From DATKAS01 sp963733765 (GTDB taxonomy: Bacteria; Actinomycetota; Acidimicrobiia; Acidimicrobiales; DATKAS01): a stretch of DNA of 64,000 nucleotides. The stretch is taken from positions 248,001 through 312,000 of the forward strand of contig CAVTEI010000007.1 of the NCBI GenBank assembly GCA_963733765.1, in the 5' to 3' direction. Of this stretch, positions 35,562 through 45,661 are shown piece by piece (position 1 is the first letter of the stretch; every line of letters begins with the position of its first letter). The translations under genes were made by a program, and so were the position numbers. Under the pieces are notes generated by a model. That model had not been told where the DNA came from and searched no databases. It saw nothing but the letters and a program-made list of their open reading frames with translations.

Positions 35562-35605
35562 GGCGGGACGATATCGCCCTCTGCCGACCCGACGTTTGAG
35601 CGGCA

Positions 35606-35624
35606 GAGGTCAAATAAGGACCTC
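35606..35624. terminator. Small hairpin between ftsK and queF
   Basis: gaggtc (35606-35611) and gacctc (35619-35624) flank a 7-base loop, about 20 bases beyond the ftsK stop. It lacks a T-run. Weak evidence for termination of ftsK. Confidence 0.3.
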
Positions 35625-35641
35625 CAGCGCTCAAGCGCGAG

Positions 35642-38008
35642 TCAAGCCTCGCTGCTCAAGATGCCGTCGAGCTCCTCGGGCGTCATCAGCACCGCGCGGG
35701 CCTTGGATCCCTCGGACGGGCCGACGACACCACGCTGCTCGAGCAGGTCCATGAGGCGGCCAGCTCGGGCAAAGCCGACGCGTAGCTTCCGCTGCAGCAT
35801 CGAGGTCGAGCCGAGCTGTGAGCGCACCACGAGCTCCATCGCCTGGCGCATCAGCGCTTCGTCGTCCTCGTCGTCGCCGCCGAGTGTCGAGAGGATGCCT
35901 CCGCCACCCGCGGTGTCATCGCCTTCGATGCCCGACACGTAACCGGGCTCGCCTCCCTGGCGGCGCCAATGCCCGACGACCTTGCGCACCTCCTCCTCAC
36001 TGACCCACGCGCCCTGCACCCGCTGCGGCACGCTCGAGGCCGGACCGAGCAGCAACATGTCTCCCTGGCCGATGAGCCGCTCGGCACCCTGCTGGTCGAG
36101 GATGACGCGGCTGTCGGCGAGGCTCGACACCGCGAACGCGAGACGGGCGGGGATGTTCGCCTTGATCACACCGGTGATCACGTTCACGGACGGCCGCTGC
36201 GTCGCGATGACGAGATGGATGCCGACGGCACGAGCCATCTGGGCGATGCGGCAGATCGAGTCCTCGACGTCGCGGGCGGCCACCATCATGAGGTCGTTGA
36301 GCTCGTCAACGACGACGAGGATGAACGGCAGCCGCTCGTACTGTCGCTCCGAGCCGAGCGGCGGCACCAGCTCCCCCCGGTCGTACGCCGCGTTGTAGCC
36401 GGTGATGTCGCGCACGCCGATCTCGTGCAGGAGGTCGTAGCGACGCTCCATCTCCTTGACCGCCCACGCCAGCGCGTTCGCGGCGCGCTTGGGGTTGGTG
36501 ACCACAGGAGTGAGGAGGTGCGGCAGCCGGTTGTACTGCCCCATCTCGACGCGCTTCGGGTCGACGAGGATCATCCGGACCTGCTCAGGGGTTGAGCGCA
36601 TCAGCACCGAGGTCACGATCGAGTTGATGCAGCTCGACTTGCCGGCGCCGGTCGCCCCCGCGACAAGAAGGTGGGGCATCGTCGCGAGGTTCATCAGCAC
36701 GGCGCGGCCTGAGATGTCGCGCCCCGCCGCGACCTCCAGAGGATGGGAAGCCTTGCGAGCCTCGGACGAGCTGAGGATGTCGCCGAGCGCGACGAGGTGG
36801 CGTTGCCGGTTCGGCACCTCGACGCCGATGGCCGAGCGCCCCGGGATCGGAGCGAGGATGCGCACATCCGGTGACGCCATGGCGTAGGCGATGTCCTTGT
36901 GGAGGCTCGTGACGCGGGCGACCTTCACTCCCGGGGCGAGCTCGAGCTCGTACCGAGTGACCGTCGGGCCGACGGTCATCCCGACGAGCCGCGTCTCGAC
37001 GCCATGGGCAGCGAGCGCCGCCTCGAGCACCCGGCCGGCCTCCTCGACCAGCCGCTCGTCGACCTCCTGCGCGGAGCTCCTTGCGAGCAAGTTGAGCGAC
37101 GGGAGCTTCCACGATCCCTTCGCGGCCGCCGGACCGAGCGGGATCTCGAGCTGCTCGACGACGACCTCTTCGGACTCGCTGTCGTCGTCGGCTTCCTCGT
37201 CGTCGAGCGGGACGTCGAGCTCGTCCTCGGCGTCCTCAGCGTCGTCCTCGCCGTCTTCGTCCTCTTGCTCCTCGTCGGCGTCGTAGATCACCGCGACCGA
37301 CTCGGACGACTCCTCCGCCTCGCGTACGTCGACCACCGTGCCATCGCTGACACCGAATCGCTCAGCCGAGAGCGTCGAAACCGAACCGACGACACGTCTC
37401 GCCGCCGCGTGCACCGGTCGCACTCCGCTCGCGGCGCCGGACGCGAGCGCCTGGAGCGTCGCTCGGGTGAGGATGAGCACACCGGCCAAGCCAACACCGC
37501 TCAGCACGAGCGCGGCGCCCGCAGTGGCGAGCACCCGTTGCATGGGGAGCGCGGCCGCCGCGCCGAGAACGCCCCCGGCGTCGCGGAACTCGTCGAGCGC
37601 GGCGTCCCACTGACCGGGGCCGAGGGCCAGCTCGAGGAGACCGGTCGCGGAGATCGTGAGCAGCGCGAACCCCAAGGCCAGGCGGATGCGCTCGGCGGGT
37701 GCCCGACCCCGGATGAGCGCGATGCCGACGAACACCAGCGCGAACGGCACGGCGAGCCGCACCCATCCGACGAGGAGGCCGATGCCCTCGCGCAGGGCGG
37801 TTCCAACCACGCCGGCCCAGTCCGCGTAGATCCCGAGACCGGCGACGACCGCCACGACGAGGCAGGCGAGGCCGGCAAGGTCACCCTCGTGGCCCGAGAT
37901 CGCCTCCCGCCATCCACCCGGTCCGGGGCCGGGGCGCGACCCCTTCGGCCCGGAGGATCCGGACGACCGGCGCGGCGAAGACTGCTGGCGGGTGACCACA
38001 GCAACCAC
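35642..38008 (-). CDS. ftsK: DNA translocase FtsK/SpoIIIE
   Basis: 788 residues. Four membrane segments lie near residues 35-190. A very acidic linker follows (about residues 235-280, with DEEQEDEDGEDDAEDAEDEL). The motor has Walker A VAGATGAGKSSCIN, Walker B FILVVVDELNDLMM and the RecA-like core IATQRPSVNVITGVIKANIP. The C-terminal gamma domain (GFARAGRLMDLLEQRGVVGP) reads KOPS-type sequences. It pumps DNA through the division septum. GTG 38006-38008 is the longest start; GTG a few codons later is also possible. Confidence 0.95.
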   Translation of the reverse strand: MVAVVTRQQSSPRRSSGSSGPKGSRPGPGPGGWREAISGHEGDLAGLACLVVAVVAGLGIYADWAGVVGTALREGIGLLVGWVRLAVPFALVFVGIALIRGRAPAERIRLALGFALLTISATGLLELALGPGQWDAALDEFRDAGGVLGAAAALPMQRVLATAGAALVLSGVGLAGVLILTRATLQALASGAASGVRPVHAAARRVVGSVSTLSAERFGVSDGTVVDVREAEESSESVAVIYDADEEQEDEDGEDDAEDAEDELDVPLDDEEADDDSESEEVVVEQLEIPLGPAAAKGSWKLPSLNLLARSSAQEVDERLVEEAGRVLEAALAAHGVETRLVGMTVGPTVTRYELELAPGVKVARVTSLHKDIAYAMASPDVRILAPIPGRSAIGVEVPNRQRHLVALGDILSSSEARKASHPLEVAAGRDISGRAVLMNLATMPHLLVAGATGAGKSSCINSIVTSVLMRSTPEQVRMILVDPKRVEMGQYNRLPHLLTPVVTNPKRAANALAWAVKEMERRYDLLHEIGVRDITGYNAAYDRGELVPPLGSERQYERLPFILVVVDELNDLMMVAARDVEDSICRIAQMARAVGIHLVIATQRPSVNVITGVIKANIPARLAFAVSSLADSRVILDQQGAERLIGQGDMLLLGPASSVPQRVQGAWVSEEEVRKVVGHWRRQGGEPGYVSGIEGDDTAGGGGILSTLGGDDEDDEALMRQAMELVVRSQLGSTSMLQRKLRVGFARAGRLMDLLEQRGVVGPSEGSKARAVLMTPEELDGILSSEA

Positions 38009-38022
38009 AACCGTAACAGCAG

Positions 38023-38045
38023 CAACACCAGCAACATGGGTGTTG
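38023..38045. promoter_or_regulatory. Inverted repeat in the ftsK / metalloprotease divergent region
   Basis: caacacc (38023-38029) and ggtgttg (38039-38045) are exact reverse complements around a 9-base spacer, in an 84-base region between two divergent genes. It could be an operator; no regulator is identified. Confidence 0.35.
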
Positions 38046-38092
38046 CCGAGTCAACAATCGGGAACGACGCTCACAACGGTGAAGGGGATCTC

Positions 38093-38997
38093 ATGAAGTG
38101 GAAGCGCGGGACGTCGACCGAGCATGTCCGCGACGAGCGCGGTCAGGGTGGATCCACCGGAGGACTCGGCGGCCTGGGGTCGGTGATCGGCGGCATGGGC
38201 TCGCTCGGCAAGGGCGGAGGCGTCGTCGGGCTCATCGTGGTCCTTGTTGTCGCGTTCCTCGGAGGAAAAGCGCTGACCGGCGGCGGAGGAGGCTTCGACG
38301 TCGGGGACGTGCTCGAGGACGTGACCGGAGTCCAGGCCGCGCCCGCCGGGGAATCGTTGAACGAAGCGCCGGACCCGCTGACCGACTTCGTCATCTTCGT
38401 CTTCAACGACACCCAGTCGCTCTGGGAGCAGCAGTTCGGGCAGGAGCTACCAGCCCGCGGAGCTCGTGCTGTTCTCGGGCGGGACGCAGTCAGCGTGTGG
38501 GTTCGCCAACTCGGGAGTGGGCCCGCACTACTGCTCGGCCGACAGCACCGTTCGCATCGACACCGACTTCTTCCGAGAGCTCTCGACACGGTTCGGAGCG
38601 CCCGGTGACTTCGCGCAGGCCTATGTGATCGCCCACGAGATGGGCCACCACGTCCAGAACATCACGGGCATCAGCGGCGAGGTCCATCAACAGGAGCAGA
38701 ACGATCCTGACGGGGCCAACGAGCTCTCGGTGCGGCTCGAGCTGCAAGCGGACTGCCTCGCCGGCGTTTGGGCGCACCAGGTGTTCGCTCGAGGCGACCT
38801 CGAGCAAGGCGACATCGAGGAGGCCCTCGGCGCCGCGGCCGCGGTAGGGGACGACACGCTTCAGCAGCAAGCCGGCGCCACAGATCGACCAGGAGACCTG
38901 GACGCACGGCTCGGCCGAGCAGCGCTCGCGCTGGTTCACGACCGGCTACGACAGCGGAGAGGCCGGCAGCTGCGACACGTTCGGCGGCGACATCTGA
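38093..38997 (+). CDS. Neutral zinc metallopeptidase (YpfJ-like) (two frameshifts)
   Basis: About 300 residues after correction. The start MKWKRGTSTEHVRDERGQGG is followed by a Gly-rich stretch and one membrane helix (GLIVVLVVAFLGG). The first frame ends at about 38447 after SLWEQQFGQE. The second carries YQPAELVLFSGGTQSACGFA, HYCSADSTVRIDTDFFREL and the zinc motif VIAHEMGHHVQ (HExxH). The frame shifts again at about 38878; the third continues QIDQETWTHGSAEQRSRWFT then DSGEAGSCDTFGGDI to TGA 38995-38997. The family (PF04228) is a membrane-anchored metalloprotease of unknown substrate. It is divergent from ftsK. Confidence 0.82.
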
Positions 38998-39114
38998 GGG
39001 AGACGGCCCAGCGGGCGGCGCAATGCGACGCCCGGGTGCGCGAAGTACCGATTGTCGAGCGAAGCGAGAGGCGCCGCCCGAAGCGAAGCGGAGGCCGGCG
39101 CCGAGATGTCGCGG

Positions 39115-40701
39115 TCAGCGCGTGGGTTGGTAGACCCCGAACACCTCGCGGAGCGCGTCGCTGACCTCGCCCAACGTCGTGCGACGCTCGAGGGCGACGC
39201 GCATCGGAGGTAGGAGGTTCTGGGTGCCGCTCGCCGCCGCGCGCACGTCTTCGAGCGCGTGGGCGACCGCGTCCTGGTCTCGATTCGCGCGGAGCGCCCG
39301 CACCCGATCGACTTGCTGTCGTTGGAGGGCGGGGTCGATCGGGAAGACCTCGGGCTCGACGTCGGTCTCCTCGACGAACCGGTTGACGCCCACGATCGTG
39401 CGCTCGCCGTCGTCGACCGACTTGGCGTATTCGTACGCGGCGGCCTCGATCTCGTCCATCTGGAACCCCGCTTCGATCGCGGCGACAGCACCACCCATGG
39501 CGTCGATGCGGTCGACGTACTCACGCGCCTTCGCCTCGACCTCGTCGGTGAGCCACTCCAGGTAGTACGAGCCGCCGAGGGGGTCGGCGGTGTCGACCAC
39601 TCCGGACTCGTACCCGATGACCTGCTGCGTCCGCAGCGCGATCTTCACCGCTCGCTCTGTCGGCAGGCCGAGCGCCTCGTCGAACCCGTTGGTGTGGAGC
39701 GACTGCGTGCCGCCCATCACCGCGGCGAGGGCTTGCAGGGCGACCCGCACCACGTTGTTCTCAGGTTGCTGCGCCGTGAGGGTGGAGCCACCCGTTTGGG
39801 TGTGGAAGCGCAACAGCTTCGACGCCGCCTTCTGCGCGCCGAACCGCTCCCCCATGAGTGAGTACCAGATGCGTCGTGCAGCGCGGTACTTCGCGATCTC
39901 CTCGAAGAAGTTGTTGTGCGCGTTCCAGAAGAACGACAAGCGCGGGCCGAAGTCATCGACATCGAGACCCGCGTCGATCGCGGCTTGCACGTACGCGATT
40001 CCGTTCGCGATCGTGAACGCCATCTCCTGCACCGCCGTCGATCCCGCCTCGCGGATGTGGTAGCCGGAGATCGAGATCATGTTCCAAGTAGGGATGCGCT
40101 CGATGCAGTAGGCGAAAGTGTCGGTGATCAACCGCATCGACTGGCGCGGCGGATAGATGTACGTGCCGCGCGCGATGTACTCCTTCAGGAGGTCGTTCTG
40201 GATCGTGCCGCCGCCGATCTCGCCAGCGGCGACACCCTGCTCCTCCGCCACGAGCTCATAGAGCAAGAGGAGGATCGCCGCCGTCGCGTTGATCGTCATC
40301 GACGTCGTGACCTTCTCGAGCGGCAGGCCGGCAAGCAGCAACCGCATGTCCTCGATCGAGTCGATCGCGACGCCGACCTTGCCGACCTCACCCTCGGCAC
40401 GCGGGTGATCGGAGTCGTAGCCCATCTGTGTGGGCAGATCGAACGCGCACGACAACCCCGTCTGGCCCGCGTTCAGCAGGAAGTGGAATCGCTCATTGGT
40501 CGACTCGGCGGAGCCGAACCCCGCGTACTGCCGCATCGTCCAGAGCCGACCGCGGTGCATCGTCGGATAGATGCCACGGGTGTACGGCGGTTCACCCGGC
40601 GCGCCGAGCCGCGTCGTCGGATCCCAACCGGCGAGGTCCTCCGAGGTGTACGTCGGGCGGATCTCGATGCCCGAGTCGGTGTGTCGCTCGTCGCCGGCCA
40701 T
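39115..40701 (-). CDS. Acyl-CoA mutase large subunit (methylmalonyl-CoA mutase type)
   Basis: 528 residues, the catalytic TIM-barrel domain only; the B12-binding domain must be a separate protein and is not in the window. Blocks are TMRQYAGFGSAESTNERFHF, FDLPTQMGYDSDHP and ISISGYHIREAGSTAVQEMA. The Tyr in RQYAGF and the Arg in SMRLITD match residues that fix methylmalonyl-CoA specificity in the P. shermanii enzyme; isobutyryl- and hydroxyisobutyryl-CoA mutases differ here. It would interconvert methylmalonyl-CoA and succinyl-CoA with adenosylcobalamin. The ATP:cobalamin adenosyltransferase gene lies at 47954-48490. No epimerase or MeaB is adjacent. Confidence 0.87.
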   Translation of the reverse strand: MAGDERHTDSGIEIRPTYTSEDLAGWDPTTRLGAPGEPPYTRGIYPTMHRGRLWTMRQYAGFGSAESTNERFHFLLNAGQTGLSCAFDLPTQMGYDSDHPRAEGEVGKVGVAIDSIEDMRLLLAGLPLEKVTTSMTINATAAILLLLYELVAEEQGVAAGEIGGGTIQNDLLKEYIARGTYIYPPRQSMRLITDTFAYCIERIPTWNMISISGYHIREAGSTAVQEMAFTIANGIAYVQAAIDAGLDVDDFGPRLSFFWNAHNNFFEEIAKYRAARRIWYSLMGERFGAQKAASKLLRFHTQTGGSTLTAQQPENNVVRVALQALAAVMGGTQSLHTNGFDEALGLPTERAVKIALRTQQVIGYESGVVDTADPLGGSYYLEWLTDEVEAKAREYVDRIDAMGGAVAAIEAGFQMDEIEAAAYEYAKSVDDGERTIVGVNRFVEETDVEPEVFPIDPALQRQQVDRVRALRANRDQDAVAHALEDVRAAASGTQNLLPPMRVALERRTTLGEVSDALREVFGVYQPTR

Positions 40702-40769
40702 GCCCTCAGGTTACGGCGGGCCCGAACCCGCCGCCCTCTCCAGTTAGAGAGCACAATGGCGCCGACACC

Positions 40770-43542
40770 ATGACTCTCACCGCGACAGTGGGGCGCGAAG
40801 CAGAGCTGGACTCGATCCGGGCGTTCATCGACGCAGTGCCGCGGGGACCGAGCGCGTTGACGATCTCGGGTGAGGCGGGCATCGGCAAGACGATCCTCTG
40901 GGAAGCGGGCGTCGAGGCGGCGCGGGATCAGGGCTTCCGTGTGCTGATGTGCCGCGGCATCGAGGCCGAGGCGTCGCTGTCGTTTGCCGCGTCTGTCGGA
41001 TCTCCTCGGACCCGGTGTTCGACGACATCGCTGCCGCGCTCCCGGGGCCACGCCGGCGCGCGCTCGAAGTAGTTCTGCTGCTCGCTGAGCCCGGCGACGC
41101 CATACCGGACCCGCTCGCGATCGGGCTTGCAGTGCTGGACGCCCTCCGAGCGCTCAGCTCTTCGGGTCCGTGCGTTCTCGCGCTGGACGACATCCAGTGG
41201 CTGGACGCGGCCTCCGCCGGCGCTTTACAGATCGCACTCCGACGTCTCGCCGCCGAACCGGTCGCTGTGCTGGCAACACTCCGACACGCGCCCCGGCTCG
41301 CCATCCCAATCGATCTCGACCGCTCGTTCGATGCCGATCGCCTCACCAAGGTCGTCGTCGGGCCGCTCGACCTCGCGGCCTTCGATCGTCTCCTGCGCGA
41401 ACGAGTCGGGCTCGACCTGACGAGGCCCGAGCTCGTGCGGCTGCAGTCCATGACACACGGCAATCCGTTCTTCGCGCTCGAAGTCGGACGCGAGATGGCC
41501 CGGTCGGGAACGCGGCCGACGGAGGATCGCGTCGTGCAGGTTCCCGAGACGTTGAGCGCGGCGCTGGCAGAAAGGCTGGCGCGTCTGCCGGCCGAGACCG
41601 CAGAGGTGCTCCTGAAGACGGCAGCGCTGGCGCGGCCCACGGTGGAGGTCGTCGTGGCCGCGCACGGAGACCGCGAAGCAGTGCTGCGCTCGTTCGCTGC
41701 CGCGGCGGCGGACGGCTTGGTCACGCTCGACGACGAGCGGGTCTACTTCACCCACCCGCTTCACTCGTCCGTCTGCTACCAGCAAGCCCCGATCTCGAAG
41801 CGCCGGGCTGTGCACAGAAGCCTCGCGCTGAGCCGTCGTTGACCCCGAGGAGCGCGCACTCCACCTCGCCGCGTGGAGCCGAGGGTCCGAACGCGGAGAT
41901 CGCGGCACAGCTCGACGCAGCCGCCGAAGGGGCCGCTGGGCGTGGAGCGCCAGCAGTCGGCGCGAGCCTGCTCGAGCTCGCCGCGGACCTCACACCCGAC
42001 GATCTCCGGCTTGTGCGTCGCCGGCGGCTGCGAGCCGCGGTCCTACACCGCGTCTCAGGCAGCAACCCACGCGCCATCGCGATCCTCGAGGCGCTCCGGG
42101 ATGCAGCTGAGCCGGGCGCGGAACGGGCGGATGTGCTCGCTGAGCTCGTAGGGAGCAACTTCCGAACCCCCTCGGTGCAGGTGTCGCTGTGCAACGAAGC
42201 ACTCATCGAGGCCGCCGGCGACGACAGGAGATCGGCACGACTCCTCGCCGACCGGAGCCTCAGCCACTTCACGCAGGGAGACGTCCCGGCTGCGCTCGCG
42301 GACGGGTGGGCCGCCCTCGAGCTCGCCGAGCGGCTCGAGGACCCGGAGCTCATCGCGATCGCGATCGCACACATCTCGCATGCGGAAGCCCGCTCCGTCG
42401 AGACGACACGTCTCCTGCTCGACCGCGGCGTCCGGATCGAACGCGCCGAGCACCTCGCACTCGGATTCCTCGACAGTCCCCGACGTGCGCTCGCTCGACA
42501 ACTGATGCGAATGGGTGAGGTCGAGCAGGCGCGGGCGCTCCTCGAGGAGCTGGCGAGCGAGGCATCGGCGCGCGGGCGACGAGTACACCCGCGTGGTGCT
42601 GCTGTGGGTGCTCGTCCTCGTCGAGTGGCTTGATGGGCGGTGGGCCAAGGCTCTCGATGTCGCGCGTGAAGCCGCCGTCGCCGGCGAGCAGAGCCAGGCG
42701 GTCGACCACAGGTGGCTGATCGTCCGCAAAGCGCTTGTCGAGGCAGACCTGGGACTGGTGGACGACGCTCGCGCCTCGGCCCGATACGCCCTCTCGGGCA
42801 CCGACGCGGAGGCGACTCACCTGGCCCAGATCGAGATCGTGGCGGTGCTCGGGCGAATCGAGCTGATGCTCGGCAATGGCCACGGGGCCGCCGGCCTTCT
42901 GCGTGAGCTTCCCGGTCAGCTCTTCGAGATGGGCAGCGACGATCCGACGGCCACTGTGTGGGCCGACACGATCGAGGCCCTGGTCGAAGCCGATGACATC
43001 GAACGCGCTCGCCACGTTCTCGCACAGTGGGAGCAACGCGCCGACCGGCAGGGAGGTCCCTGGGCACTCGGCGCCACATCTCGTTGCAGGGCGCTCCTTG
43101 CCGCGGTCGACCGCGACTTCGCCGCGGCTGAGCGCTCCTTCGGCGAGTCGCTCGCCGCCCTCGAAGGCTCCACCTACCCCTTCGAACGCGCCCGCACGCT
43201 GCTGTGCATGGGCTCCGTCCTGCGCCAAGCGCAGCAACGAGCCGCCGCTCGCGACGCGCTGGAGCAGGCGATCGCGATCTTCGAACAGCTCGGAGGGCGA
43301 CTCTGGGCGACAGAAGGCGCGCGCCGAACTCGGCACGCGTCAGCGGTCGGCGACCGCCCTCAGAGGTGCTTACCGGAACCGAGCGGCAGGTCGCCGAGCT
43401 CGCGGGCGCGGGCGAGAGCAACAAGGAGATCGCGGCGTCACTCCACATCGGCGTGAGCACGGTCGAGGCGCACCTCTCGAGCGTGTACCGCAAGCTCGAC
43501 GTGCGCCGAGCGGGTCTGGCCGCTCGCCTCTCGGAGCTCTAG
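40770..43542 (+). pseudogene. LuxR-family AAA ATPase transcriptional regulator, broken by about five frameshifts
   Basis: A MalT/LAL-type regulator of about 920 residues, readable only by switching frames at about 41000, 41835, 41890, 42580 and 43330. The start MTLTATVGREAELDSIRAFI is followed by Walker A SGEAGIGKTILWE. The second piece has Walker B CVLALDDIQWLD and THGNPFFALEVG. TPR-like helical segments follow (EIAAQLDAAAEGAAGRGAPA to the 42.6-43.3 kb piece with AALEGSTYPFERARTLLCMG). The last piece is a LuxR helix-turn-helix (LTGTERQVAELAGAGESNKE, IAASLHIGVSTVEAHLSSVY) to TAG 43542. The density of shifts is higher than anywhere else in the window, so this may be a true pseudogene, though sequence error cannot be excluded. 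Its stop codon overlaps that of the convergent rhodanese-ThiF gene within CTAG. Confidence 0.7.
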
Positions 43543-44705
43543 TGAGCCCGGTGGGGCATGCAGTGCTCGTCGTACTCGGCGATCACGATGTCGGCCGGGT
43601 CGAGTGAGCATGCGGGGCACTCGGGATCGCGCAGCACCTTGTAGGTGCGGAACGACTGCTCGAGCGCGTCGTACGCGAGAAGGCGACCAGCAAGCGAGTC
43701 GCCGAGACCGAGGATGAGCTTGATCGCCTCGAGCGCCTGGATGGACCCGATGATGCCGGGGAGCACGCCGAGGACGCCGGCCTCGGCGCACGACGGGGCG
43801 AGCTCGGCGGGAGGCGGCTCGGGCACCATGCACCGGTAGCACGGCCCGACGAAGGGGTGGAACACCGTCGCCTGACCCTCGAACCGGAAGATCGAGCCGT
43901 GGACGACCGGGATGCCCTTCTTCAACGACGCGTCGTTCAGCAGGTAGCGCGACGGGAAGTTGTCGGCGCCGTCGATGATGACGTCGTAGCCGTCGATGAT
44001 GTCGAGCACGTTGCCCGCATCGAGACGCGTGTCGTACGCGACGACGCGCACTTCTGGATTGAGCGCGGTCAGCGTCTTCTTGGCCGAGTCGACCTTGCGG
44101 TCGCCGACGCGATCGATGTTGTGGAGGATCTGGCGCTGCAGGTTCGACTCGTCGACGACATCCATGTCGACAATGCCGAGCGTGCCGACGCCCGCCGCGG
44201 CGAGGTACATCGCAGCCGGTGAGCCGAGGCCACCCGCACCGAGCAGCAACACCTTCGAGCTGAGCAGCTTCGTCTGACCCTCGACGCCCACCTCGGGCAG
44301 CAACAGGTGGCGGTGATAGCGCAGCTTCTGCTCCGCGTTCAGCTGCGTGGGCACCGCCCACTCACGACCCTCGTCCTTCCAGCGACCGAAGCCACCAGCC
44401 ACCGACACCACGTCGCTGTAGCCGAGCTCGCCGAGTGTCTTCGCTGCGAATGCGGACCGCGTACCCCCGGCGCAGTAGATGACGACGGGCGCGTCGCGGT
44501 TGGGCACCTTGCCTTCGATCTGCGACTCGAGGTGGCCGCGCGGGATGTGGATCGCGCCGGGCAGCGCACCCTGCTCGTACTCGTCGGGCTCGCGGACATC
44601 GAGGAGGATGGTGCCGGGCAGCCGGCGCAGGTCGTCCGCGCTGGCGGTGTCGACCTCGCGGATCTCGCTCTTGGCCTTCGCCAACAGCTCGCGGAAGCTG
44701 GACAT
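43539..44705 (-). CDS. Rhodanese-ThiF/MoeB fusion (sulfur-carrier adenylyltransferase/sulfurtransferase)
   Basis: 388 residues. An N-terminal rhodanese domain has the active-site Cys loop IYCAGGTRSAFA. A ThiF/MoeB adenylyltransferase domain follows, with VLLLGAGGLGSPAAMYLAAA, the Asp/Arg region ESNLQRQILHN, VVDCxDN-equivalent IIDGADNFPSRY, and zinc Cys pairs CYRC and CPAC. It would activate the C-terminus of MoaD/ThiS/CysO-like carriers and load sulfur. In mycobacterial MoeZ and human MOCS3 the rhodanese domain is C-terminal; here the order is reversed. A small-protein partner is not adjacent. The ATG at 44703-44705 was chosen; a TTG two codons upstream is possible. Confidence 0.87.
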   Translation of the reverse strand: MSSFRELLAKAKSEIREVDTASADDLRRLPGTILLDVREPDEYEQGALPGAIHIPRGHLESQIEGKVPNRDAPVVIYCAGGTRSAFAAKTLGELGYSDVVSVAGGFGRWKDEGREWAVPTQLNAEQKLRYHRHLLLPEVGVEGQTKLLSSKVLLLGAGGLGSPAAMYLAAAGVGTLGIVDMDVVDESNLQRQILHNIDRVGDRKVDSAKKTLTALNPEVRVVAYDTRLDAGNVLDIIDGYDVIIDGADNFPSRYLLNDASLKKGIPVVHGSIFRFEGQATVFHPFVGPCYRCMVPEPPPAELAPSCAEAGVLGVLPGIIGSIQALEAIKLILGLGDSLAGRLLAYDALEQSFRTYKVLRDPECPACSLDPADIVIAEYDEHCMPHRAH

Positions 44706-44784
44706 GGGCAAAAGCCTACCTTCTCGGTCGGGATTTCGCTACCAGTCAGATCGGCGGATTCAGGCCGTGGTCAAGGGCCCGTGA

Positions 44785-45546
44785 TCACGTGCGTGTGATC
44801 AAGGGCAGCACGTCGCTGATCGAGCCCCGAAGCACCACTTCCGCGAGGTCGTCCATCTCGGTCGGTTCGGCGTTCAGGATGATCACGGACGCGCCGTTGC
44901 GCTTCGCGATCGGCACCACGTTGGCGGCGGGATACACGCCCAGTGTGGTGCCCACCGCGAGGACGACATCGGCCTCCTCGGCCACCGTGTAGGCCCGATC
45001 GATGACCTCGGGCACGAGCTGCTGACCGAACGAGATGGTGGCCGACTTCAGGATTCCTCCGCAGGTCCGGCACGGAGGATCCTCCTCACCGGCATCGACC
45101 CGGGCGAGCGCACGCTCCATCGGTGCGGTCTCTCCACAGCTCATGCACATCACGGTGCGCATCGTGCCGTGCACCTCGATCACCAGGCTCGGATCGGTGC
45201 CCGCCCTCTGGTGCAGCTCGTCGACGTTCTGGGTCACGACGGCGTGGAGCTTCCCCGCCTTCTCGAGGTCGACGATCGCCCGATGGCCAGCGTTCGGCTC
45301 GGCCTTCCAGGCCGGCGAGTCGCGGCGGCCCCGCCACGCCTGCTTCCGAATCTCGGGGTCGCTCATGTAGTGCTGCAGCGTCGCGGTCTTCTCCGCCTGA
45401 GGATTCCTCGTCCAAACCCCGTTCGGTCCGCGAAAGTCGGGGATGCCGGAATCGGTCGAGATGCCCGCGCCGGTCAACACGACGACGCGCTGCGCCTGCT
45501 GCACCAGCCCTCGGGCAAGGTCGAGATCGGCGGACGGGTCGCGCAT
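44785..45546 (-). CDS. Sir2-family NAD-dependent protein deacylase
   Basis: 253 residues. NAD-binding motif VVVLTGAGISTDSGIPDFRG, TQNVDELHQRAG and catalytic His in VIEVHGTM; zinc Cys pairs CMSCGE and CRTCGG. It removes acetyl or other acyl groups from protein lysines with NAD. The ATG at 45544-45546 is used here; GTG 45553-45555, three codons upstream, is an alternative. The stop lies inside a small inverted repeat (tgatcac 44782-44788 / gtgatca 44795-44801). Confidence 0.93.
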   Translation of the reverse strand: MRDPSADLDLARGLVQQAQRVVVLTGAGISTDSGIPDFRGPNGVWTRNPQAEKTATLQHYMSDPEIRKQAWRGRRDSPAWKAEPNAGHRAIVDLEKAGKLHAVVTQNVDELHQRAGTDPSLVIEVHGTMRTVMCMSCGETAPMERALARVDAGEEDPPCRTCGGILKSATISFGQQLVPEVIDRAYTVAEEADVVLAVGTTLGVYPAANVVPIAKRNGASVIILNAEPTEMDDLAEVVLRGSISDVLPLITRT

Positions 45547-45581
45547 CGCCTTCACTCTGGCACGACCGGCGAAATCTCCCC

Positions 45582-45610
45582 TTGACAGCCGAGCAGAAAA
45601 TGCATGAAAT
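45582..45610 (+). promoter_or_regulatory. Promoter of the 45662 gene
   Basis: TTGACA (45582-45587), a 17-base spacer and TGAAAT (45605-45610), in a noticeably AT-richer stretch. A GGAGG site precedes the ATG at 45662. Confidence 0.5.
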
Positions 45611-45661
45611 ACACCGACACTTGATAGGGGCCCGGCGGGGCCGAACGGTGGAGGCAGACAT

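Noticed and set aside
35562..35641. preQ1 riboswitch upstream of queF
   Set aside because: The region has a small hairpin but neither the loop sequences nor the A-rich pseudoknot tail of known preQ1 classes.
36899..38608. Open frame of about 570 codons on the plus strand that reaches into the metalloprotease
   Set aside because: Only the end (from the ATG at 38093) is the real metalloprotease; the rest is antisense to ftsK.
44782..44801. tgatcac / gtgatca hairpin as terminator of the sirtuin gene
   Set aside because: It includes the sirtuin stop codon and has no following T-run; it may be chance, so it is mentioned only in the gene entry.
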